Below, piece by piece: positions 1-5,048 of a stretch of 5,048 nt of DNA. The first letter of the stretch is position 1. Every line of letters begins with the position of its first letter. This DNA is from Bacteroidales bacterium (GTDB taxonomy: Bacteria > Bacteroidota > Bacteroidia > Bacteroidales > UBA3824), in assembly GCA_017530465.1 (NCBI GenBank), contig JAFXMJ010000506.1, positions 1 through 5,048 on the forward strand, written 5' to 3'. A program made the position numbers and the translations under genes. The notes beneath the pieces are model-generated. The model had not been told where the DNA came from, ran no database searches, and was given only the letters and a program-made list of their open reading frames with translations.

Positions 1-10
1 ACATTGCAGG

Positions 11-36
11 ACGTAAATTAAATATGAAAAAAAATG
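11..36 (+). promoter_or_regulatory. A-rich translation start region of first receptor, with A8 tract and out-of-frame upstream ATG
   Basis: ACGTAA at 11-16 is followed by an AT-rich stretch and a run of eight A (27-34) whose last base begins the ATG at 34. No Shine-Dalgarno sequence is visible, as is usual in Bacteroidota, where A-rich upstream sequence aids initiation. A second ATG at 24 lies in another frame. The TGA at 25-27 decides that the receptor starts at 34. Confidence 0.45.
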
Positions 37-2892
37 AGCATATCATCCTCTATAAAGGCAAAATTAGCCCTCACGCTGCTCCTGACCATCATTGCAGTGA
101 CAGCAGAGGCGCAGATTACGATGACTGGCACAGTCAAGAACGTCAAGGGCGAGAACCTGGTGGGCGCATACATCACCGTGGACAGCACCAATATCGCCAC
201 TCTCACCGACCTCGACGGCAAATACACTCTCAACGTGCCAGAGCAATACGAAGATTACGACGTCACCATCAGCTACGCCGGATACGTCCCTGAGACCATC
301 AAGGCGCACAGCGGCTCTTACAACGTAGCTCTCAACAGCCGTGAAACCCAGGAAATCACCACGATGTATGTAACGACACAGAAACGTGTCCAGAGGCTCG
401 TCGATGTGCCTATCACACAGAGCTTACTTGATTCGTCAAGACTCAGGCAATCAGCAATATACAGCATCGACGAAGTAGCACACACCGTACCAGGATTCGT
501 AATATCAGCACCAAGCGTACAATATCCAGTGTACTCCATACGCGGCGTGGCGTCCGACGAGCCTTACAGCTACGGACAGTCGCGAATATCGGTGTTTATG
601 GACGGTATATCCATCTCGCGTATGCAGGCATCCTTCATCGACCATTACGATATGGAGCAGGTAGTAGTTTCCAAAGGCCCGCAGGGAACACTCTACGGAC
701 GCGGCGCAGAGATTGGCGCGGTGGAATTCATCCGCAACAAGCCGAAAGACGAATTTGGCGTGGACGTTTCAATGCTGTACGGCAACTACAACCAGCGCAA
801 AGTGGTGGGTGTGCTCAATACTCCGGCGGGCAAAAATTTTGCCAACCGTTTTGCATTCCAATACAACGCATACGACGGCAGCATCAAAAACACCACGGGC
901 GGAACCCTCAACGGCAAAAACACAATTGCCGTCCGTAATTCGTCTAAATTCCACTTTGGCAGCCATACCGACCTCCACATTGTGGCAGACTTCCAAAACG
1001 ACGACGGTCCAGGCAATTCGTACCAGTGCAAGACACAGTTCAACAGCCACGGCGAGGTAATCACCAACAACAAGTCCCCATACACAGAAATTGGCCTCAC
1101 ATTCGGCGAAGACAGCATCTATTTCAAACGCAAAACTGGCGGTCTCCTCTTACAGCTCGACACCGAATTTGGCGACAATGTCAAGCTCAGCAGCATCACT
1201 GGCATAAGGGCATACGACAGCCAGGAAGCAATGGACACCGACGGCACACTAATAAGAATTATGGACGGAACACAAACAGCCCAAGGAACCCAGATAAGCC
1301 AGGAACTCAGGCTCAACTGGCAGACCACCGACAACAAACTCAACGGATTCTTCGGCGCGTCGTTCTTCTACGAAAAAACCAAACACGCGTACCAATTCTA
1401 TGGCAACTTCCATTACATCTACCCCAATGTGGTGGGCAAAGGTTTGAGGTCAAAGTTCAAAAATCTGCCCGACCAACTCATCGCCGCCATCCAACAAATA
1501 ATTACCAACTGGACCAACTCGGAAAAGGAAAAATACGCGGCATACAGCGACCAAATGGACAAATTGTGCGAAAAACTCAACAATATGATTGCAGAGCGCG
1601 TCAAGGCGCAGGTGAACGAGCAGTACAGCAAATGGTTTGACGTATTGTACTGGGAGAATACACCCGATTTCTTCACCGACACCAAAAACGTTGTCACCAA
1701 CGCTATCATCGAATCCATCAACGAACTCGTAGAGACCGACGAGTTTGCCAAACTCGTAGTGCAAAATTTTGGCGGCACACCGGGAGATATATTGGGTAAA
1801 TTCGACATCGGGGAAGGCCTCGCGAGTCTAAAAGCAGCCTCCAACCTCGAACTATCCGACCACCACTACGAAGAGGAGATAGATTACAACCGTAACCACG
1901 AGGCAAGCATTTTCGCGGACTTCACCTGGAACTTCACGCCAAAATTCTACCTCACATTGGGTTTACGCGGCACATACGAAACAGTTTACACCGGATATTA
2001 TTCCAGCAGCAACTACGCACCTCTACTCGGCACTATCATCTACGCCAATACCAACGGCGAGACCGTATGGACCGACCACAAAAATTACAAATCGTGGGTG
2101 GGACGTGCCGTGCTCAACTATATGGTGGACACCACACACAACATCTTCATCAGCGCGTCCAAAGGCCGTCGTCCTGGTATGATATACTTTGACTTCAAGC
2201 CTGACCAAACGGTGAGCCTCTCCCCGGAACTCACATACAATTACGAACTCGGTATCAAAGGCATCTCCCGTTACGGACACTTCTCATACACCGCAGCCGT
2301 CTATTATTTCGACTGGAAACACTTCCAGACGGTCATCGCGGGCGGCGGATTGACAGAGGACGGTGCCATCACGTATGTGTACGACGACAATGGACTTGCA
2401 TACGGCGTGGGCGCAGAATTTTCGGGCCAATATGCCTTCAATCCCAACGTGAGCATCTTTGCAGACTTCACATACTGCGGCGGACGATTCAGCGACAAGG
2501 ATATGAACGGCAATGTACAAGACAACGCCGGCAATCAGTTTGCGATGATGCCGCAATTTATGTACGATATGGGCTTCAACTGGCGGCACGCTCTCCCCGG
2601 CAACAAGTTCATATACTTCTACCCATCGTTCTACACGCAGTCTAAGATATTCTTCGACGACGCCAACAACCCCGCCTTCACTCAGGGCGCGTACATCATC
2701 TTCAATGCCAACGCCGGATTCCAATGGACCAAAAGGCGCATCACATACGACGTCGGCATCTACGGACGCAACATCACCAACACCAAATACCTCATTGACG
2801 GCGGCAACGTGGGCGAAGTAATAGGTATGCCGACATACTCGGTAGGCAGTCCCGCAATGTTCTACATATCGTACAGAATGCACATCAAATAA
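34..2892 (+). CDS. TonB-dependent outer-membrane receptor with N-terminal carboxypeptidase-regulatory-like domain (first of tandem pair)
   Basis: Complete 952-residue protein, expected to import a ligand across the outer membrane with TonB/ExbBD energy. Residues 1-26 form a Sec signal peptide (hydrophobic core LALTLLLTIIAV, cleavage AEA|Q). Residues about 28-105 look like a CarboxypepD_reg-like beta-sandwich (GTVKNVKGENLVGAYI, TDLDGKYTL, ISYAGY). A TonB-box-like segment, MYVTTQKR, lies at 111-118. The plug is about 119-237, with DVPI, a VPGF motif, SIRGV, ISVFMDGISISR and KGPQGTLYGRGAE. The barrel runs from about 243 to 952 and ends in a family-like C-terminus (GIYGRNITNTKYL, then MFYISYRMHIK). 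A helix-rich insertion fills about 465-609. ATG34 is the first ATG in frame because TGA at 25-27 closes the frame upstream; the stop is a tandem TAATAA. There is no STN domain and no SusD gene follows, so a SusC-type glycan role is not supported. The plug resembles the siderophore/vitamin-type receptor group, but the substrate is unknown. The family call is firm and the ligand is not. Confidence 0.94.
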   Translation: MSISSSIKAKLALTLLLTIIAVTAEAQITMTGTVKNVKGENLVGAYITVDSTNIATLTDLDGKYTLNVPEQYEDYDVTISYAGYVPETIKAHSGSYNVALNSRETQEITTMYVTTQKRVQRLVDVPITQSLLDSSRLRQSAIYSIDEVAHTVPGFVISAPSVQYPVYSIRGVASDEPYSYGQSRISVFMDGISISRMQASFIDHYDMEQVVVSKGPQGTLYGRGAEIGAVEFIRNKPKDEFGVDVSMLYGNYNQRKVVGVLNTPAGKNFANRFAFQYNAYDGSIKNTTGGTLNGKNTIAVRNSSKFHFGSHTDLHIVADFQNDDGPGNSYQCKTQFNSHGEVITNNKSPYTEIGLTFGEDSIYFKRKTGGLLLQLDTEFGDNVKLSSITGIRAYDSQEAMDTDGTLIRIMDGTQTAQGTQISQELRLNWQTTDNKLNGFFGASFFYEKTKHAYQFYGNFHYIYPNVVGKGLRSKFKNLPDQLIAAIQQIITNWTNSEKEKYAAYSDQMDKLCEKLNNMIAERVKAQVNEQYSKWFDVLYWENTPDFFTDTKNVVTNAIIESINELVETDEFAKLVVQNFGGTPGDILGKFDIGEGLASLKAASNLELSDHHYEEEIDYNRNHEASIFADFTWNFTPKFYLTLGLRGTYETVYTGYYSSSNYAPLLGTIIYANTNGETVWTDHKNYKSWVGRAVLNYMVDTTHNIFISASKGRRPGMIYFDFKPDQTVSLSPELTYNYELGIKGISRYGHFSYTAAVYYFDWKHFQTVIAGGGLTEDGAITYVYDDNGLAYGVGAEFSGQYAFNPNVSIFADFTYCGGRFSDKDMNGNVQDNAGNQFAMMPQFMYDMGFNWRHALPGNKFIYFYPSFYTQSKIFFDDANNPAFTQGAYIIFNANAGFQWTKRRITYDVGIYGRNITNTKYLIDGGNVGEVIGMPTYSVGSPAMFYISYRMHIK
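1426..1860 (+). other. Helix-rich insertion in predicted extracellular loop of first receptor
   Basis: Covers residues about 465-609, between the barrel strand GFFGASFFYEK and the strand pair EASIFADFTWNFTPKFYL. In related TonB-dependent receptors this position is an outward-facing loop, usually much shorter. The segment reads as amphipathic helices (about 479-495, 496-533 and 551-578) with many charged, Gln and Asn residues, not as alternating beta-strand sequence. A central block, WFDVxYWExTPDFFxDTKN (534-552), is kept in the paralogue while its surroundings are not. The helical and loop placements are inferred from residue pattern only. Confidence 0.6.
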
Positions 2893-2938
2893 TAAAACTT
2901 GCTCATTAAAAGACGTATTACCTTAGATATGAAACCAA

Positions 2939-2970
2939 CCGCCAAGATGACGTTGGGCGGCATTATTTTT
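2939..2970 (+). terminator. Weak intrinsic-terminator-like hairpin between the receptors
   Basis: CCGCC (2939-2943) can pair with GGCGG (2956-2960), with possible extension by AA/TT around a bulged G; the T-rich tail CATTATTTTT (2961-2970) follows. A competing hairpin pairs CCAAC (2935-2939) with GTTGG (2952-2956). The stem is short, so this could terminate, attenuate or do neither. It lies 47 bp after the first gene's stop. Confidence 0.35.
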
Positions 2971-2971
2971 G
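2964..2971 (+). promoter_or_regulatory. Possible Bacteroides-type -7 promoter element before second receptor
   Basis: TATTTTTG fits the Bacteroides primary-sigma -7 consensus TAnnTTTG exactly. It would place a transcript start roughly 25 nt before ATG3003. No TTTG (-33) element is seen about 20 bp upstream, and the element shares its T run with the hairpin tail, so this is tentative. Confidence 0.25.
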
Positions 2972-2991
2972 CAAAATTGACTATTGCTATT

Positions 2992-3014
2992 ACGTAAAAA
3001 AAATGAAGGGAATG
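2992..3014 (+). promoter_or_regulatory. A-rich translation start region of second receptor, with A8 tract
   Basis: ACGTAA at 2992-2997 runs into eight A (2996-3003), the last being the A of ATG3003. A second in-frame ATG lies at 3012, preceded by the purine stretch AAGGGA (3006-3011), which is too close to act as a normal Shine-Dalgarno site for that ATG. The layout mirrors the region before the first receptor. Confidence 0.45.
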
Positions 3015-5048
3015 AGCAAAATATTAACCATAACAAACAGAATCGCGCTCGTGATGTTCCTTATGCTCCTTGCTATGGCGTCACAGGCGCAAATCATTAT
3101 GTCTGGCACCGTCAAAAACGAAAAAGGAGTCAATATGTTGGGCGCATACATCACCGTGGACGACACCAACATCGCAACCCTCACCGACTTCGACGGCAAA
3201 TTCACGCTGACGATTCCCGACAAATATGCCAGCAGCACTGTCACAGTCAACTACGCCGGATACATCGCGGAGACACTCTTCGCCGCCGACGGCGATTTCC
3301 AGATTGTGCTGCGCAACCGCGAAGAGCAGAGCATCGAAGATATGGTGGTGTCCACACAAAAGCGTACCCAGAAACTTATGGACGTGCCTATTGCATTGAG
3401 CGTAATCGACTCCACCAAAATCCGTCAGACAAGTCTCTACGGCTTGGACGAGGTGTCCAATTTTGTGCCGGGATTTCACGCCACAGTGCCCAACGCCCAA
3501 GTGGTTTTTTACTGCATACGTGGTGTGTCGTCCGAAGAGCCGGTTAGTTATGGTCAATCGCGAATATCAGTGTTTATGGACGGCGTATCAATCTCCCGCA
3601 TCCAAAACGCCAATATGGAATGGTACGATATGAAGCAGATAGACGTTTCCAAAGGTCCACAGGGAACGCTGTTTGGACGCGGCGCGGAGCTTGGCGCGGT
3701 GGAATTTATCCGCAACAAGGCAGCCGATAATTTTGGCATCGACCTCTCAATGCTCTACGGCAATTACAATCAGCGCAAGGTGGTAGGCGTCATCAATACC
3801 CCCGCCGGCAGCGTCTTTGCCAACCGCCTTGCTTTCGACTACAATTACCACGACGGCTTCATCAAAAATGAGGCTGGCGGACGACTCAACGGTCTCAATA
3901 CCATCGCTGTACGCAATTCATCAGTGTTACACCTCGGCAGCAAGACCGACCTCCACCTCGTCTTTGACTATCAGAAGGACGACAATCCCGGCTACTCGTA
4001 CCAGAGCAAGAAGCAATTCAATCTGCAAGGCGAAGCCACCACATACAACAAGTCTCCCTTCACCACCGCAAACCTCAACCTTGGCAAAGACCTGCATATG
4101 AAACGCGAACTCGGCGGATTCCTGATGCAGCTCGACCACGGCAAGGAAGAAGACTTGTTCACATTCAGCAGCACCACAGGCGTCAGGGCGTTCAAGACCG
4201 ACGAAAAATACGACATCGACGGCACTATGCTCGACATCGTCAACGGACAGGAACTCACCGAAGGTTTCCAAGTGAGCGAAGAGCTCCGCTGCAACTGGAA
4301 GACCGCAAGCCGCAAACTCGAAGGATTCTTCGGCGCGTCATATTTTTATGAGAAAAACAAGCACCAATACATCTTCTCCGGCAACCTCCACTACATATTT
4401 CCATTGGCATTGGGCAAAAATATGCAGACTTCGCTCTCATTCCTGCCCGAGCTGATAATCTCCAACGTGGAACAGACCATCACCGCTTGGGCTATGGATC
4501 AAAAGGAAACTTTCAAGCCATACGAAGACGTTGTAATTACAGACAAAGAAGGCAACGAAAAGAGGGTTGGCGACATTATGGACGTTGTAATTGCCGACTT
4601 TGCCAACAATGTAACATCAAGCATCAGAAGCAAGGTAAGCCAGCAGTTTAGCGATTGGTTTGACGTCATCTACTGGGAAAAGACGCCCGACTTCTTCAAC
4701 GACACCAAAAACATCATCACCAGCTCCCTCAAAACCGAAATCAACAAATTGTTGGACGAGGACGCCTACAATGTCAAATTCTTATTCGACATTTTCAATA
4801 TGAATGGCGACAACATCGTTGACAACATCGACTTCGATTCGGGACTCGCAGTGCTCCAACCATTCTCCGACATCACACTCTCCGACTACCACGCCGAAGA
4901 CGAGACCGATTACAACCGTACCAACGAGGCAAGCGTTTTCGCCGACGTCACCTGGAACTTCGCGCCAAAATTCTACCTCACACTTGGTGTAAGGGGCATT
5001 TATGAAACGGCGGAGACCGGCTACTCGTCCACGAGCCTCACCGCGCCC
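3003..5048 (+). CDS. TonB-dependent outer-membrane receptor, paralogue of the upstream gene, 3' end beyond window
   Basis: An open frame of 682 codons reaches the window edge without a stop. Judged by the upstream paralogue, about 285 C-terminal residues (the rest of the barrel) are missing. The domain order is the same: signal peptide 1-29 (core IALVMFLMLLAMA, cleavage SQA|Q), CarboxypepD_reg-like domain about 31-108 (GTVKNEKGVNMLGAYI, TDFDGKFTL, VNYAGY), TonB-box-like DMVVSTQKR at 113-121, plug about 122-240 (DVPIALSVIDS, VPGF, CIRGV, ISVFMDGVSISR, KGPQGTLFGRGAE), then barrel strands. The helix-rich insertion is at about 468-629. By hand count about 77 of 101 residues match the upstream protein around the plug-barrel junction (169-269). 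ATG3003 gives MKGMSK; ATG3012, in frame, aligns better with the upstream gene's start and is an equally good candidate. The gene lies 110 bp after the first on the same strand, so co-transcription is possible. The ligand is unknown. Confidence 0.93.
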   Translation, partial: MKGMSKILTITNRIALVMFLMLLAMASQAQIIMSGTVKNEKGVNMLGAYITVDDTNIATLTDFDGKFTLTIPDKYASSTVTVNYAGYIAETLFAADGDFQIVLRNREEQSIEDMVVSTQKRTQKLMDVPIALSVIDSTKIRQTSLYGLDEVSNFVPGFHATVPNAQVVFYCIRGVSSEEPVSYGQSRISVFMDGVSISRIQNANMEWYDMKQIDVSKGPQGTLFGRGAELGAVEFIRNKAADNFGIDLSMLYGNYNQRKVVGVINTPAGSVFANRLAFDYNYHDGFIKNEAGGRLNGLNTIAVRNSSVLHLGSKTDLHLVFDYQKDDNPGYSYQSKKQFNLQGEATTYNKSPFTTANLNLGKDLHMKRELGGFLMQLDHGKEEDLFTFSSTTGVRAFKTDEKYDIDGTMLDIVNGQELTEGFQVSEELRCNWKTASRKLEGFFGASYFYEKNKHQYIFSGNLHYIFPLALGKNMQTSLSFLPELIISNVEQTITAWAMDQKETFKPYEDVVITDKEGNEKRVGDIMDVVIADFANNVTSSIRSKVSQQFSDWFDVIYWEKTPDFFNDTKNIITSSLKTEINKLLDEDAYNVKFLFDIFNMNGDNIVDNIDFDSGLAVLQPFSDITLSDYHAEDETDYNRTNEASVFADVTWNFAPKFYLTLGVRGIYETAETGYSSTSLTAP
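4404..4889 (+). other. Helix-rich insertion in predicted extracellular loop of second receptor
   Basis: Covers residues about 468-629, the counterpart of the insertion in the first receptor and 16 codons longer on net. The first half (to residue 551) shares little sequence with the paralogue and includes about 15 extra residues at 511-525. The central aromatic block WFDVIYWEKTPDFFNDTKN at 552-570 is conserved at 16 of 19 positions. Downstream, an Asn/Asp-rich stretch (599-614) has no counterpart of the same kind in the first protein. The secondary structure is inferred. Confidence 0.6.
4527..4598 (+). repeat. Short in-frame direct repeat flanking the extra codons of the second receptor
   Basis: The 12-mer gacgttgtaatt occurs at 4527-4538 and again at 4581-4592. 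Extending each to 18 bp (4527-4544 and 4581-4598) gives 16 of 18 matches, encoding DVVITD and DVVIAD 18 codons apart in the same frame. The pair brackets the stretch that is absent from the paralogue, which suggests local duplication or slippage as the origin of the length difference. Confidence 0.6.

Larger units (their letters stand above)
2929..2997 (+). other. Possible 22-codon leader ORF in the intergenic gap
   Basis: ATG2929 opens a 22-residue frame beginning MKPTAKM, with a hydrophobic second half (GGIIFAKLTIAIT), and ends with TAA at 2995-2997, five bases before ATG3003. It spans both candidate hairpins. No ribosome binding site is obvious and an ORF this short can arise by chance, so it is recorded as a candidate leader peptide only. 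Confidence 0.15.
34..5048 (+). repeat. Gene-scale tandem duplication (two TonB-dependent receptor copies)
   Basis: The two coding regions align as direct repeats. Anchors: 161-183 equals 3139-3161 (23 bp identical); 580-605 matches 3558-3583 with one mismatch; 667-741 matches 3645-3719 at 66 of 75 bases; 1345-1361 equals 4323-4339; 1900-1962 matches 4926-4988 at 57 of 63. The offset is 2978 bp at the first four anchors and 3026 at the last, so the net length change is 48 bp and falls between 1361 and 1900. The copies have diverged well beyond a recent duplication. The second copy is cut by the window edge, so whether more copies follow is unknown. Confidence 0.88.

Noticed and set aside
181..189. 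Bacteroidales O-glycosylation motifs (D-S/T-hydrophobic/T), e.g. DST at residues 50-52
   Set aside because: A few matches occur in both proteins, but a three-residue pattern is expected by chance in proteins this rich in Asp, Ser and Thr.
24..293. 89-codon frame starting at the upstream ATG
   Set aside because: It overlaps the receptor, lacks a plausible protein composition, and the receptor's signal peptide and domain are in the other frame. It is kept only as a possible decoy start.
1026..1640. 204-codon plus-strand frame in another phase
   Set aside because: It overlaps the receptor throughout and its translation is rich in Gln, Arg and His, as expected from shifted reading of the receptor codons.
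2284..2883. 199-codon open frame on the minus strand
   Set aside because: It lies fully inside the receptor barrel. The strong use of C-ending codons on the plus strand yields few antisense stops, and the translation has no recognisable domain.
34..2892. SusC-type glycan transporter
   Set aside because: The plug motifs are not SusC-like and no SusD-like lipoprotein gene is present downstream.
3003..5048. Frameshifted or broken second receptor
   Set aside because: Reading codon by codon to the window edge shows a single intact frame with paralogous sequence throughout. The missing stop is due to the window boundary.

Overview
The window looks like chromosomal DNA of a Bacteroidota bacterium, probably of the order Bacteroidales. 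Three things suggest this: both proteins join an N-terminal carboxypeptidase-D-regulatory-like domain to a TonB-dependent outer-membrane receptor; both signal peptides end in an A-rich site followed by Gln (AEA|Q and SQA|Q); and both starts follow an A tract rather than a clear Shine-Dalgarno sequence. The genus and the transported substrate cannot be read from the sequence.

Layout: 1-33 is a short stretch of upstream sequence. 34-2892 is a complete TonB-dependent receptor gene of 952 codons. 2893-3002 is a 110-bp gap holding a hairpin with a T tract, a possible Bacteroides-type -7 element and a 22-codon ORF. 3003-5048 is the first 682 codons of a second TonB-dependent receptor, which runs off the window end without a stop. 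There are no RNA genes, CRISPR arrays, insertion sequences or SusD-like genes in the window.

The two genes are tandem paralogues on the same strand. From the starts to about codon 440 they keep a constant offset of 2978 bp. They then differ by 16 codons inside a large helix-rich insertion (about 145 residues in the first protein, 162 in the second) that sits where an extracellular barrel loop is expected, and they re-align after it. The insertion diverges strongly apart from one conserved aromatic block. Both proteins should sit in the outer membrane and import a ligand using TonB/ExbBD energy. Because no SusD partner follows and the plug resembles the siderophore/vitamin-type receptors, they look like a duplicated non-SusC pair, perhaps with different ligand specificity.

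The most notable points are the shared helical insertion, two patches of A-ending codons in the first gene that its paralogue lacks, an in-frame direct repeat next to the length change in the second gene, and the similar A8 start regions of both genes.
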